From the NCBI RefSeq assembly GCF_016625195.1, contig NZ_JACVUP010000009.1:186001-250000 (forward strand): a stretch of DNA of 64,000 nucleotides, read 5' to 3'. Position 1 is the stretch's first letter; each line of letters begins with the position of its first letter. Positions 38,242 to 48,574 of this stretch are shown here, one piece after another. The notes under the pieces were generated by a model, which worked only from the letters and a program-made list of their open reading frames with translations, was not told where the DNA came from and made no database searches. The translations under genes and the position numbers were made by a program. The stretch is from Erwinia sp. S63. Its GTDB lineage: Bacteria; Pseudomonadota; Gammaproteobacteria; Enterobacterales; Enterobacteriaceae.

Positions 38242-38268
38242 TGCCGGACGGCGATGAAATGTCCGGCA
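38242..38268. repeat. REP-like palindrome, second copy
   Basis: TGCCGGAC (38242-38249) and GTCCGGCA (38261-38268) flank 11 bases in the gap before the ClC gene. Arms and loop size resemble the unit at 14918-14944. Confidence 0.5.
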
Positions 38269-38375
38269 GTAGAACTGCTAGCCAAAGGCTGACGCCTGTT
38301 GAGTCAGGGTGTATACGCCAGGTATTACCGTTATGTCTTATGCTTTTCAGATGAAGCTCATAAGGAACAAGCGGG

Positions 38376-39632
38376 ATGAACAAGGATTTACCCGTCACTC
38401 AGCCATTACGCTGGGCACTGGCCCTGATATTTACCGGTATCATAGCGGGAATTTGCGGCATGTTATTGGCATTGCTGCTGCATTTTATCCAGCACATAGC
38501 CTTTGGTTACAGCCTGGATGCGGTGATCAGCAATGAGTCATTTTTGTCCGGCGTCACGGCGGCCACAGATTGGCGTCGATTCTCCGCCATTCTGTGCGGT
38601 GGCCTTGTCGCGGGTTGGGGATGGTGGTTACTGGGGCGTTACGGCAGTCAACGCGTCTCAGTCAGTCAAGCCGTCAATCATCCGAACAAGCCAATGCCAC
38701 TTGTCACGACAGCCATTCATGCACTACTGCAAATTATTACCGTGGCGCTCGGATCTCCACTCGGTCGTGAAGTGGCACCGCGTGAAGCGGGTGCGTTAGG
38801 TGCCGGGCTGATTGCCAACGTATTAGGCCTCGATGCCGATGCACGCAAAGTGTTGATTGCCTGCGGAGCTGGGGCTGGACTCGCGGCGGTCTATAATGTG
38901 CCGCTGGCGGGTGCACTTTTTACACTTGAGATGTTGCTGGTCACCTTTCGTTGGGAATGTGCCGTCGCAGCGTTAATCACCTCAGCTATTGCTGCGGGTG
39001 TCGCCACTTTAGGACTCGGCAATGAAGTGCAATATCACTTTTTAGTCGGCGCGGCACCTGCATCTATCATTGCCTGGGCGATCATTTGTGGCCCCATTCT
39101 AGGGGCGGCGGCGATGCTGTTTCGCAAGCTCACGCAGCGGGCGCGGAGTAAGGTAAAAAACTCACTGCAAATACCGCTGTTTTGCCTGTTGTCGTTTGCT
39201 TTACTTGGCGGACTGAGTGTGGTCTTCCCGCAACTTCCTGGTAACGGTAAAGGTCCGATGCAACTGGCGCTGGACGGTGCAATGCCCATGGCGTTGTTTA
39301 TTAGCCTGGTCATTCTCAAGATGCTGGTCATTTTGGCGGTGCTGCGCAGCGGCGCAGAGGGGGGATTACTGACGCCAGGGTTAACGATTGGCGCATTGTT
39401 CAGCCTGATTCTTTGTGCCGTCTGGCAGCATCTGGTTCCGGTAGGTCATAGCGGGAGTTTCGCCCTGATTGGGGCAACCGCTTTTTTAGCAGCGTCAATG
39501 CAAATGCCCTTGACCGCGGTCGCATTGCTGCTGGAGTTTACGGGGATGGATCACAGCTATCTGGTGCCAGCCATTCTCTGCACCAGCGGCTCATTTTTAA
39601 TGTGCCGCTGGTTAGAGAAAGCTAAGGTTTAA
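38376..39632 (+). CDS. ClC-family chloride channel/antiporter
   Basis: 418-residue integral membrane protein of the ClC family. GSPLGREVAP corresponds to the GREGP filter motif and keeps the gating glutamate. GAGAGLAAVYNVPLAGALFTLE is the conserved helix pair, and GAEGGLLTPGLTIGALF matches the third filter motif (GxFxP), though altered. The cytoplasmic CBS domains of longer members are absent. It exchanges or conducts anions, often for acid tolerance. Its stop overlaps the convergent dienelactone hydrolase stop by 4 bp. Confidence 0.9.
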   Translation: MNKDLPVTQPLRWALALIFTGIIAGICGMLLALLLHFIQHIAFGYSLDAVISNESFLSGVTAATDWRRFSAILCGGLVAGWGWWLLGRYGSQRVSVSQAVNHPNKPMPLVTTAIHALLQIITVALGSPLGREVAPREAGALGAGLIANVLGLDADARKVLIACGAGAGLAAVYNVPLAGALFTLEMLLVTFRWECAVAALITSAIAAGVATLGLGNEVQYHFLVGAAPASIIAWAIICGPILGAAAMLFRKLTQRARSKVKNSLQIPLFCLLSFALLGGLSVVFPQLPGNGKGPMQLALDGAMPMALFISLVILKMLVILAVLRSGAEGGLLTPGLTIGALFSLILCAVWQHLVPVGHSGSFALIGATAFLAASMQMPLTAVALLLEFTGMDHSYLVPAILCTSGSFLMCRWLEKAKV

Positions 39633-40348
39633 AACACTTCATCCAGCAATTGATACAGGCGTTTGAAAGCACGCTGAGTGACTTCCGGGTGATACTGCGA
39701 TACGCCAGCATTATCGGCTTTCGGATCGGTGAAGGAGTGCACCGCACCGGCAAAGCTCACCAGCTGCCAGTCAACGCCTTTGCTGTTCATCTCATTCGCG
39801 AAGGCGGCTAGCTGCTCGCGCGGCACCAGGGGATCGGCCGCGCCGTCCAGTACCAGCAGTGAAGCCTGAATAGTATGACTGTCATAAGCGCCCTGGGTAT
39901 CCAGCGTGCCGTGGAAAGAGGCGGCCGCTTTGATATCCGCGCCGCTGCGTGCCAGCTCCAACGCGCAGTGGCCGCCGAAGCAGAAACCGATAGCCGCCAC
40001 CTTATCCGCATTAACGGGAGCCGTAGTTTGCGTGCGCAATGCGCTGAGCGCCGCCTGCATGCGCGCCACTTCGGCGGGGGTGTCTTTCACTGCCATCATC
40101 ATCGCACCGGCTTCTTCGCCGTTGGTTGGGCGTTGACCCTGACCGTACAGGTCAGCTACCAGCACCACATAGCCGTGGGCGGCAATGGCTTTGGCTTGTT
40201 CAGCAGCATCAGTGGTGGCGCCCATCCAGTTGGGAGCAATAACAATGCCCGGTTGAGCAGGGTTATTATCAGCCTGATAAACTAAATAACCTTCAAATGT
40301 CTCATTGTCCACGGTGTAAGAAAGGAATGAAGACTGGATGTTGCTCAT
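39629..40348 (-). CDS. Dienelactone hydrolase family protein
   Basis: 239-residue cytoplasmic alpha/beta hydrolase. The triad is C123 (GFCFGG), D172 (LDGAADPLVP) and H204 (AGAVHSFTDP). This is the Cys-Asp-His arrangement of dienelactone hydrolases, which open lactones in aromatic degradation; enteric members of this type often have unknown substrates. No aromatic ring-cleavage genes are adjacent, so the substrate is open. The 3' end overlaps the ClC gene tail to tail. Confidence 0.88.
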   Translation of the reverse strand: MSNIQSSFLSYTVDNETFEGYLVYQADNNPAQPGIVIAPNWMGATTDAAEQAKAIAAHGYVVLVADLYGQGQRPTNGEEAGAMMMAVKDTPAEVARMQAALSALRTQTTAPVNADKVAAIGFCFGGHCALELARSGADIKAAASFHGTLDTQGAYDSHTIQASLLVLDGAADPLVPREQLAAFANEMNSKGVDWQLVSFAGAVHSFTDPKADNAGVSQYHPEVTQRAFKRLYQLLDEVF

Positions 40349-40476
40349 TAATTAAGCTCGCTTATTTTTATTAGCAGATGAAGCCACGACGTTACCGACT
40401 ATTTTAGATTTAGCAATTGCATGCTGGACTCACCGCACCAAATGTTTAATGTCATATTTAATATTTCACTTCAGCA

Positions 40477-41691
40477 TTAAATTTCTGCCATTTTGGGCTG
40501 GGCTTTTCCTCCGCCAAGCGTGCTGAGAAAACTGAGCAGGGTGAATACCGTCATAATGCTCACCATGATCCAGGGCGTACCGTTGTTAAGCCCTGCCAGC
40601 AGCAGTGAGGAGACAATGCCACTGCCGTATTGCAATGAACCTATTAGCGCAGAGGCTGAACCGGTGGCATTCGGCACGGCATCCAGCGCGGCTGCGGTAG
40701 CGGAGGCGGCAATAATTCCGTTCATTGAGAAGAAAATGAAGATGCAGATGACCAATCCCGCCAACGCTGCCGGATGCGTTTTTAGAACAAAACACATCAC
40801 TAATGTCATCAGTGCGGCGATAAAAGAGGCGGATTTCAGCAGCGTCTCCAGCCTGACCTTTTGTACTAAACGTTTATTGACGGTGCTCACCGTCACCAGT
40901 CCAAGGATATTTATGGCGAACAGCCAACCATAATGTTGCGGATCGATACCGAAATAGCTGATATACACCGCAGGCGAACCGACAATAAAGGCGTAAGCGG
41001 CAACGTAGTAAAAAGTCACGCACAGGGTAAAACGCATAAAGTTTTTATTTTGCAACAATGCGCGATAATTACCCATTATTTGCCGAGGTGACGCCGTTAC
41101 CCGTTTTTCTGCCGGCAGTGTTTCAGGAAGCCAGAGCAGTGATATGAGCATCAATGCGCCGACCACTGCCAGAAACCAGAAAATCACCGGCCATTGCGAG
41201 TAACGAATGATTTGCCCACCCATTAATGGCCCCGCGATAGGGGCAATTGCCATAACAATGATCAGCGTCGACAGCATTTGCGCAGCGCGCGTGCGGGTGA
41301 AAAGGTCGCGGATCATCGCACGCGCCAGCATCGGGCCGGTGCAGGCGCCAGCGGCCTGAATGACACGCCAGAAGACAATCTGAGGCATGTCACTGGAGAG
41401 TGCGCATCCCGCTGAGCCGACAGCAAAGATAATCATCCCGATATATAGCGGTGTTTTTCGGCCGAGTTGATCGCTAATCGGACCCCAGATTAGCTGCGCG
41501 ATGGCAAAGCCAATCAGAAATCCGGTGACAGTCAGTTCCGAATCGCCGTGTAACGCGGCTGACATGGCGGGCATCGCCGGAAGATAGATGTCGGTTGAGA
41601 GCGAGGTAAATGCCATCAACGCGCTGAGAATAATAATAAAAGCGATGCCGGTTTTCATATCCGGAGGATGCGTTGCAGTTTTGATATCCAT
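40477..41691 (-). CDS. MFS drug exporter, Bcr/CflA family
   Basis: 404-residue 12-helix major facilitator protein. LSTDIYLPAMPAM is the typical opening of Bcr/CflA exporters. WGPISDQLGRKTPLYIGM is the loop 2-3 motif, and RAMIRDLFTRTRAAQMLS fits the family. It would expel drugs (bicyclomycin, chloramphenicol-like) or metabolites such as sugars or cysteine by proton antiport. It is a single gene with no adjacent regulator. Confidence 0.9.
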   Translation of the reverse strand: MDIKTATHPPDMKTGIAFIIILSALMAFTSLSTDIYLPAMPAMSAALHGDSELTVTGFLIGFAIAQLIWGPISDQLGRKTPLYIGMIIFAVGSAGCALSSDMPQIVFWRVIQAAGACTGPMLARAMIRDLFTRTRAAQMLSTLIIVMAIAPIAGPLMGGQIIRYSQWPVIFWFLAVVGALMLISLLWLPETLPAEKRVTASPRQIMGNYRALLQNKNFMRFTLCVTFYYVAAYAFIVGSPAVYISYFGIDPQHYGWLFAINILGLVTVSTVNKRLVQKVRLETLLKSASFIAALMTLVMCFVLKTHPAALAGLVICIFIFFSMNGIIAASATAAALDAVPNATGSASALIGSLQYGSGIVSSLLLAGLNNGTPWIMVSIMTVFTLLSFLSTLGGGKAQPKMAEI

Positions 41692-41900
41692 AGTGTCTTT
41701 TTATGAGCAAAGGAAAGGACCTGTGCGGTGACAGGGCTTAAATACAGTGATGGAAAAGGGGTTGTGGAGTAGCTTAACAAAGGCAGAAGGGATTGATTAG
41801 GTGCGCCAGTCTACTAGCACCTATGAGAAAATCTCATTAATGGGATGGTTAAAAAGATGAAGGCACATCACCGCCAGAGCAGTGATGCGCTTTAACGCGA

Positions 41901-42590
41901 TTAAGGCTGTTGTGCTGCCAGTTGCAGCAGCAGCGCTTTGGCAACATCTTCTGAGCTGGCCGGATTTTGCCCTGTGATCAGATGACCGTCTTGTACGACA
42001 AACGGTGCCCAGTCAGCGCCTTTTTGATAATGCGCGCCCAGTTTGATGAACTCATCCTCAATCAGGAAAGGCACCACGTCGGTGAGCTCAACGGCTGCTT
42101 CTTCACTGTTGGTAAAGCCGGTGACCTGCTTACCCTGAATTAACGGGGCGCCGCTCGCAGCTTTCACATGACGCAACGCGCCGGGTGCATGGCAGACAAA
42201 ACCCATCGGCTTATTCGCACGATCGAAAGATTCGATCAACTGGATGGAGTCTGCTGACTCCGCCAGATCCCACAGTGGACCGTGGCCGCCAGGATAAAAG
42301 ACCGTATCGAAATCCTGCTGATCGATGCCTGCCAGCTTCACGGTATTGGCCAGCGCCTGCTGTGCCGCCGCATCAGATTTGAAGCGTGCGGTCATTGCAG
42401 TCTGGAATTCAGGTAAATCACTTTTTGGATCCAGCGGCGGTTGTCCGCCATCCGGAGAAGCCAACACCACTTCGGCACCCGCATCTTTAAACACGAAGTA
42501 GGGTGCGGCGAACTCTTCCAGCCAGAACCCGGTTTTTTTGCCGGTGTTGCCCAACGAGTCATGGGATGTCAGTACCATCAAAATTTTCAT
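41901..42590 (-). CDS. DJ-1/PfpI-family protein (glyoxalase III-like)
   Basis: 229-residue class I amidotransferase-like protein of the DJ-1/Hsp31 type. GFVCHAPGAL holds nucleophile C133, and YPGGHGPLWDL and the N-terminal SLGNTGKKTGFWLEEFAAPY are typical of type 1 glutamine-amidotransferase-like proteins annotated as cofactor-free glyoxalases or chaperones. GAGGA precedes the ATG. It starts 13 bp after the aldehyde dehydrogenase stop, so both form an operon that may handle reactive aldehydes. Confidence 0.88.
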   Translation of the reverse strand: MKILMVLTSHDSLGNTGKKTGFWLEEFAAPYFVFKDAGAEVVLASPDGGQPPLDPKSDLPEFQTAMTARFKSDAAAQQALANTVKLAGIDQQDFDTVFYPGGHGPLWDLAESADSIQLIESFDRANKPMGFVCHAPGALRHVKAASGAPLIQGKQVTGFTNSEEAAVELTDVVPFLIEDEFIKLGAHYQKGADWAPFVVQDGHLITGQNPASSEDVAKALLLQLAAQQP

Positions 42591-42603
42591 TGTCTGTCCT
42601 CGA

Positions 42604-44022
42604 TTAATGTTGGTTATTCAGTAATGCAGTCAATGCTGCGCGTTTGTCCTGATAGGGCGCACGCAGCCGTAAATTTGTGGTGCCCGCCTCATCCTGGATC
42701 ACAATCGGCTTGGCGTGACTGAAACGACGGAATCCGTGAATCCCGTGATACGCGCCGATACCGGAAGCGCCCACGCCACCAAATGGCAGGCTGTCGAGAG
42801 AAGCATGGGTCATGACATCATTTATCACCAGTGCGCCAGAAGTGGTGTGCTGAGCCATCAGCTTTTGACGCTGTTCATCGTGGCCAAAATAGTAAGCGGC
42901 CAGTGGACGTGGATGCGCATTGATATAGCGAATCGCTTGCTCTACCTCTCCGCTGTAGCTTTTGATCGGCAGCAGCGGGCCAAAAATCTCTTCCTGCATG
43001 ACTGCCATCTCTTCGGAGACATTGAGGATCAAATGCGGCGCAATTTTGCGGCTTTGCGCATCAAAGTCCGGCTCGCCCGCAGGGGCCAGGCTAATGATCC
43101 GGGCACCTTTAGCTCGGGCATCTTCGATCAGATCGATCAGTCGCTGATAATGACGAGCACTGATTATGGCGGTGTAATCCACGTTGCTTTGCAGCGTTGG
43201 GTATGTCTGCTGCATGAACTGCTGTGAAGCGGTGATAAATTCCGCTTCAGCGGCATACGGAAGTAACAGGTAATCCGGTGAGATACAAATTTGCCCGGCG
43301 TTAAAGGTTTTAATGGTCAGGGTTCGGGCTGCCGCCGTTGCCACATCCGCATCAGCGTCAATCACCACCGGCGACTTTCCACCCAGTTCCAACGTGACAG
43401 GCACCAGATTTTCTGCCGCTGCGCGCATCACATGCTTACCGACGGCGGTGCTGCCGGTGAAGACCAGATGGTCGAATGGCAGAGCGCTAAACGCTTGTCC
43501 CACGCTGGCGTTACCCAGAACCACGCTGAGTTCATCGGCGGCGAAGTAACGCGGCACTAATTCCGCCAGTAATGCTGTGGTGTGGGGTGTCAGTTCAGAG
43601 GGTTTCAGCATCGCAGTGTTGCCCGCAGCAAATACACCGGCCAGCGGGCCAAATGCCAGGTTAATCGGGAAATTCCACGGGCTGATAATGCCAACGACAC
43701 CTAAAGGTTGCGGTTCGATACGCGCCTGCATACCTGCAACCGGGACTTCGGCGATCTCCGGCTGCATCCACTGCTCCAGATGCTCGGCGGAGTGCTGCAA
43801 CATGTTGATGGTGGTCATCAGGTCGGCCACCTGGGTTTGATAGGCGCTGCGGTGACCGAAATCGGCGCTGATGGCCGCAGTGAACGCGGCATGATTCTCG
43901 CGAATCAATGCCACGCTGCGTAATAAGCGATCGCGGCGAAGTTCGGCGCTAGCAGGTTCGTTCTGCAGATGCGCCTGTTTCATTGTGTGCAGCACATGCA
44001 GTAATTCTTGCTGAAGTGACAT
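42604..44022 (-). CDS. Coniferyl aldehyde dehydrogenase-like enzyme
   Basis: 472-residue NAD(P)-dependent aldehyde dehydrogenase of the short membrane-type/coniferyl aldehyde class. General base E212 is in LELGGKSPVV, nucleophile C246 in NAGQICISPDY; SPWNFPINLAFGPL lines the cofactor site. The IS-P-D-Y after the cysteine is typical of CalB-like enzymes that oxidise coniferyl aldehyde to ferulate. It is divergent from a LysR gene (44128) and followed by a DJ-1 protein. A general aldehyde detoxifying role is the main alternative. Confidence 0.88.
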   Translation of the reverse strand: MSLQQELLHVLHTMKQAHLQNEPASAELRRDRLLRSVALIRENHAAFTAAISADFGHRSAYQTQVADLMTTINMLQHSAEHLEQWMQPEIAEVPVAGMQARIEPQPLGVVGIISPWNFPINLAFGPLAGVFAAGNTAMLKPSELTPHTTALLAELVPRYFAADELSVVLGNASVGQAFSALPFDHLVFTGSTAVGKHVMRAAAENLVPVTLELGGKSPVVIDADADVATAAARTLTIKTFNAGQICISPDYLLLPYAAEAEFITASQQFMQQTYPTLQSNVDYTAIISARHYQRLIDLIEDARAKGARIISLAPAGEPDFDAQSRKIAPHLILNVSEEMAVMQEEIFGPLLPIKSYSGEVEQAIRYINAHPRPLAAYYFGHDEQRQKLMAQHTTSGALVINDVMTHASLDSLPFGGVGASGIGAYHGIHGFRRFSHAKPIVIQDEAGTTNLRLRAPYQDKRAALTALLNNQH

Positions 44023-44127
44023 GATTTTTTTCCCGTGCGTTTCAAGATGTGGGCAGCTTACTCGCGCTGGTGTTTGGCGGCTAACAAGGCTATTTTGGCA
44101 GGGGTATAAAATAATTTATGGGTCACT

Positions 44128-45016
44128 ATGTCACTGGTTCGCTTACGAACGTTTATGGAAGTGTATCGCCAGCGCTCAATTTCCGGTGCGGCGCGCGCAC
44201 TGAATCTGACGCAGCCTGCGGTTTCGCAACACATTAGCGGCCTGGAAGTCGCAGTGGGTCGACCACTGTTTGAACGTCAGGCCCATGGCGTGACGCCGAC
44301 GGCCGCTGCCGACGATTTGGCCGCTGATATAGGCAACTCTCTGGATACCGCAGAGTCTGCTTTATCATCCGCGCGTGCCCGATCGATGGATGTGAGTGGA
44401 ACGTTGCAGATCATTGGACATGCTGATTTTATGGCGGAGAAATTATCGGCTGAATTGCTGCCTCTGCTTGAAAGCGGCATTCGCGTGCATATGCACAGCG
44501 GTGATGGTCCGCTCGTTGCGCAGATGGTGATTGAAGGGCACTGTGATCTTGGCGTGACGGCACATCCGGTTACCGATCCACGTTTAAAGGGGGGAAGTGA
44601 TTTTTCAAGACCGTGTGGTTGCTGTGGCTGCACCGGCCGTGGCGGCTCGCTTACACAACAGCGCAGATTTTTCTGCGGATTTGATTAAAGAACCTCTGCT
44701 GGCTTATGACCTGAAACTCTCTTTGATTGATCACTGGCTGGATAAAAATCGTATTAAATACCAGACGCTGTTACCTGCGGTAGTTGGGCAGGATTTACGT
44801 GGTTTGCGAAGTTTACTCTGCGGCGGATTTGGCTGGTCGGTGATGCCGGCATTTTTATGCCAGGCGCAAATCGCGCAAGGGGAGTTGGTGGTGCTGGACG
44901 CGCCTGTTGGAGACACAGAGATTCGTTATCACCTTATCTGGTTACCCAGCGCGCTGCGCCAACCGCGTATTGCTCATGCAAGACAGGCACTGGTTTGGGG
45001 GATGAATAAAGCGTGA
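44128..45016 (+). pseudogene. LysR-family regulator with a +1 frameshift
   Basis: Residues 1-154 in the first frame form the helix-turn-helix (YRQRSISGAARALNLTQPAV) and the start of the effector domain. The frame then shifts at a G6 run near 44588-44593, and the rest (IFQDRVVAVAAPAVAARL to the end at 45016) continues in the +1 frame. Removing one G restores LKGEVIFQDRV and a normal protein of about 295 residues. It is either a true mutation or phase-variable tract, or a sequencing error. It is divergent from the aldehyde dehydrogenase, which it would regulate. Confidence 0.85.
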
Positions 45017-45034
45017 CTTTGCCTGGCATGCGGC

Positions 45035-45066
45035 AAAAAAAAGCCGGACATTGTCCGGCTTTCTTC
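45035..45066 (-). terminator. Strong terminator of mqo (bidirectional)
   Basis: AAGCCGGAC (45041-45049) and GTCCGGCTT (45053-45061) with an ATT loop. On the minus strand eight T residues follow; on the plus strand the tail is TCTTC. It separates mqo from the convergent lysR gene. Confidence 0.85.
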
Positions 45067-45083
45067 ATTAGCGCGAGGGAGAA

Positions 45084-46730
45084 TTACAGCGCCATATCCT
45101 GCTTAGCGGATTCTGCGCGAGGCTTAGCCTGCGTAGGGGCAACGGACTGATCACCCATGTTGATGACCGGTGGTTTAGTCAACTGCAGCGTAGCTGCGGT
45201 GTTGTCCCAAACCTGCTGAGTCAATGCGGTGTTGCCATTCAGTTTCTGACCGAAGCTTGGGATGATGCCACGGATCTTCTCTTGCCACTCAGGAGAAGCA
45301 AACTGCTCCGGGAACAACTTCTTCATCACGTCGAGGGTGATTGGCGCAGCAGTAGAAGCACCAGGTGATGCACCCAACAGGGCAGCAACGGTTTTCTGCT
45401 GATCGGTCACGATTTCGGTACCCAGTTTCAGCACGCCGCCTTTATCCGCATCTTTCTTAATGATCTGAACGCGTTGGCCCGCCTGGATCAGTTTCCAGTC
45501 TTCTTTACGTGCGTTCGGGTAGTACTCTTTCAGCGCGGCAAAACGATCGTCGTCGTTCAGCATTACCTGACCAATCAGGTATTTCACCAGGTCAAAGTTA
45601 TCGATACCAACGTGAGTCATCGGCATGATGTTGCTGGTGGTGGTAGCGCTTAACAGATCGAACAGTGAGCCATTTTTCAGGTATTTGGTAGAGAAGGTCG
45701 CGAACGGCCCAAACAGCACCACGCGTTTTCCATCCAGGTTACGTGCATCGATGTGTGGAACTGACATCGGAGGTGCGCCAACTGAAGCCTGACCATACAC
45801 TTTTTCCAGGTGACGGTTGGTCACTTCTGGATTTTCGGTCATCAGGAACGAGCCACCCACCGGGAAGCCGCCGTAGTTATCCGCTTCAGGAATGCCGGTT
45901 TTCTGCAGCAGTTTAATCGCTGCACCGCCTGCACCGATAAACACATATTTCGCATCAACGGAACGGTTCTCACCACTCTTCACATCTTTGATGGTGACAT
46001 GCCATGAGTTATCGCTGTTGCGCTTGAAATCAGTCACTTCTGAAGAAGTTTCTAATTTGAAGTTCTGGTCTTTCTTCAGGCTACCGATCAACTGACGGGT
46101 GATTTCACCGTAGTTAACGTCAGTACCCACTGGCGTCCAGGTGGCCGCCACTTTCTGATTAGGATCGCGACCTTCCATCACCAGCGGAGCCCACTGCTCA
46201 ATCTGCTTGTGATCGGTAGAGAACTTCATGCCCTGGAACAAGGTGGTTTTCTGCAGTGCATCGTAACGCTTAGTCAGATACTCAACGTTTTTATCGCCCC
46301 AGACAAAGCTCATGTGCGGGGTGGAGTTGATGAATGAACGCGGGTCATGCATTACGCCGCGCTGTACCTGAGAGGTCCAGAACTGGCGGGAAATCATGAA
46401 AGCTTCGTTGATTTCCAGCGCCTTGCTCACGTCGATTGAACCGTCTGCACGCTCTGGCGTGTAGTTCAGTTCCATGTTCGCAGAGTGACCGGTACCGGCG
46501 TTGTTCCAGCCGTTAGACGATTCCAGTGCGACGCCATCCAGACGCTCAACCATCAGCTGTTTCCAGCCCGGTTGCAGTTCCTGTAGCCAGGTTCCCAGTG
46601 AGGCGCTCATGACGCCGCCGCCAATCAACAGAACATCGGTTTTTTCTGGTGCGTTTTCAGCGTGGACCACTGAAGAAACAAGCAGCGCTGCCAGTGAAAG
46701 GGCAGACACGATTTTTTTAGAGTGAGTCAT
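45084..46730 (-). CDS. mqo: Malate:quinone oxidoreductase Mqo
   Basis: 548-residue FAD enzyme passing electrons from malate to quinone, a membrane-linked bypass of NAD malate dehydrogenase. [20 protein letters not shown] is the FAD fold; [31 protein letters not shown] and [15 protein letters not shown] are Mqo signatures. A hydrophobic leader (residues 8-24, ending VHAEN) precedes the FAD fold, as in E. coli Mqo. It is a single gene with its own terminator. Confidence 0.97.
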   Translation of the reverse strand: MTHSKKIVSALSLAALLVSSVVHAENAPEKTDVLLIGGGVMSASLGTWLQELQPGWKQLMVERLDGVALESSNGWNNAGTGHSANMELNYTPERADGSIDVSKALEINEAFMISRQFWTSQVQRGVMHDPRSFINSTPHMSFVWGDKNVEYLTKRYDALQKTTLFQGMKFSTDHKQIEQWAPLVMEGRDPNQKVAATWTPVGTDVNYGEITRQLIGSLKKDQNFKLETSSEVTDFKRNSDNSWHVTIKDVKSGENRSVDAKYVFIGAGGAAIKLLQKTGIPEADNYGGFPVGGSFLMTENPEVTNRHLEKVYGQASVGAPPMSVPHIDARNLDGKRVVLFGPFATFSTKYLKNGSLFDLLSATTTSNIMPMTHVGIDNFDLVKYLIGQVMLNDDDRFAALKEYYPNARKEDWKLIQAGQRVQIIKKDADKGGVLKLGTEIVTDQQKTVAALLGASPGASTAAPITLDVMKKLFPEQFASPEWQEKIRGIIPSFGQKLNGNTALTQQVWDNTAATLQLTKPPVINMGDQSVAPTQAKPRAESAKQDMAL

Positions 46731-47036
46731 TCTGATCCTGATCTTTGTACTTTGCAGGTGAACGTTAAAATTTCGGTTTGCAAATTAAAAGATTGTTACG
46801 AAAAGATTAACTTGTTTTTAGTTAATAAAGTATTGGTGTTAATTACTTAACTTACATAAAACCAATGTGGCGGGAATTTAAGCAATGAATGCGAAAGGTA
46901 GGGAGATATATCCGTGAGTACTGCGCGGTTATTCTTTATAGCGAGCATCGCGACTTAGGTCAAATAAAACACCATAACGCCAGGTTAAATATTTACTCGC
47001 TAACTGGGTGCGCATGGCTGCGCACCACGACGATGA
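46731..47036. other. mqo control region and gap to the permease
   Basis: AT-rich upstream of mqo. GTTAATTACTTAAC (46838-46851) is an inverted repeat with the look of an ArcA-type GTTAA site, and oxygen control of mqo by ArcA is known in E. coli; this match is only suggestive. Nothing else is supported, and no small gene is seen. Confidence 0.35.
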
Positions 47037-48425
47037 CTAAGCGCGAACTTTAAAATTGCGTTTCAGCGACATGCCGTATCCCATCAAGGCGCAGCCAGCA
47101 ATGAACCAGGGAATCATCTTCACCACGCTGGAATCACTGCCGCTTAAGGATTGCAGATTATTGACCACCAAAATAATCGTCACGCTCATGCACACCATTG
47201 ACAGCAACGGTGCCCAGAATACGGTAAATGGATTTTCGTTATTCTCCATCCGACGGAAGAACAGTATTACGGCAGCGGAAACGCCCAGTTGTAAAATCAA
47301 AATACACAGTGTGGCGACAGCAGAACCGATAGCGAAGATGTGCACCATCGGGTCCAATCCCGCGCTGCCCATGCCTGCCAGTAGCATCAGCATGATCACG
47401 CTGTGAACATGGCTGGCATTATGTGGCGTGCCATTGGTGGGATGAGTTTTGCACAACTCTTTCCAGATCAAACCATCGCGGCTAATGCTGAACAAATAAC
47501 GTGAAATATTGTTATGAAACGCCAGCGCCGCCGCAAATAAACTGGTGATCAGCAATACCGACATGGTTTCTACGGCCCACTGTCCAACATATTGCCGGGT
47601 AATGTTAAACACGAAGTTGCCGGGATCTTTGCTGGCAATCGCGACAATCTGATCAAAACCGTATGCCTGCACCAGTGACCAACTGGTGAAACAGAAAAAT
47701 GCCGTGATGAGCAACAGAGCACATACCGTGGCACGCGGCACGGTTTTATGTGGGTCACGGCACTCTTCCGCATATATGGCGGTAGATTCAAAACCGATAA
47801 AAGCGGCGATGGTGAAAATAAAAGCGATGCCGAGGTTGCCCTGCATAAATACCGACGGCTCAAACGATTGGAAGCTGTAAGGACCGACTTTTTTGACCAA
47901 CAGCATCACGTCGGTGAGTAACACAATAGCCACTTCCGCTAGCATTAATATGCCGAGTAATTTTCCACCGACTTCGACGCGTTTAATGCTCAATACCCAA
48001 CATACCAGCACAAATAGCATGCTCAATGCCCACCAGGGAATATGGGCAGAAAAATGTTCTTCAATAAACAGCTGCGTGAAGAATCCCAGCATTGCCACGA
48101 TGGCAATCTGAATGGAGATATACGCCATCAACGCTAATACTGACGCGGAGGCGCCCCAGTTCTCGCCCATTCCTTTAGAGATATAGGTATAAAAGGCTCC
48201 CGCGTTATTCACATGGCGGCTCATGGCAATAAAGCCCACGGCGAATAACATCAAAATAATACACGAGAGAATATAAAACACCGGAATGCCACCGCCGTTG
48301 CCAGAAATAATCGCCACCGGCAAGCCGCCCACCACGCCTGTCAGCGGCGAGGCTGCCGCGACGACAAAAAAGACCAGAGAAAACAAACCCAACGTATTTT
48401 TGCGTAAGCCGGAATCCGTATTCAT
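47037..48425 (-). CDS. APC-family amino acid permease
   Basis: 462-residue amino acid/polyamine/organocation permease with about 12 membrane helices. GVVGGLPVAIISGNGGGIP forms the helix 1 break; AAFIGFESTAIYAEECRDPH is the conserved helix 6 region. The start at 48425 is chosen for GAGGG upstream. It lies 149 bp downstream of an AraC-type gene on the same strand and faces away from a catabolic operon (49638-52537), so it probably imports that operon's substrate. Confidence 0.88.
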   Translation of the reverse strand: MNTDSGLRKNTLGLFSLVFFVVAAASPLTGVVGGLPVAIISGNGGGIPVFYILSCIILMLFAVGFIAMSRHVNNAGAFYTYISKGMGENWGASASVLALMAYISIQIAIVAMLGFFTQLFIEEHFSAHIPWWALSMLFVLVCWVLSIKRVEVGGKLLGILMLAEVAIVLLTDVMLLVKKVGPYSFQSFEPSVFMQGNLGIAFIFTIAAFIGFESTAIYAEECRDPHKTVPRATVCALLLITAFFCFTSWSLVQAYGFDQIVAIASKDPGNFVFNITRQYVGQWAVETMSVLLITSLFAAALAFHNNISRYLFSISRDGLIWKELCKTHPTNGTPHNASHVHSVIMLMLLAGMGSAGLDPMVHIFAIGSAVATLCILILQLGVSAAVILFFRRMENNENPFTVFWAPLLSMVCMSVTIILVVNNLQSLSGSDSSVVKMIPWFIAGCALMGYGMSLKRNFKVRA

Positions 48426-48574
48426 CGCCAAAGCCCTCAACCGCTAAGAGAAAGTTCTCAGGCAATCTGTGCCGCCTGAGGCAGGTAACATAGCGGCATC
48501 ATTTCTCAGCTGTGCATCTGACGGATAGAAAAAATCGGACAGCGTCACAGTGCAACGCTGCACTCTTTTAGTGC

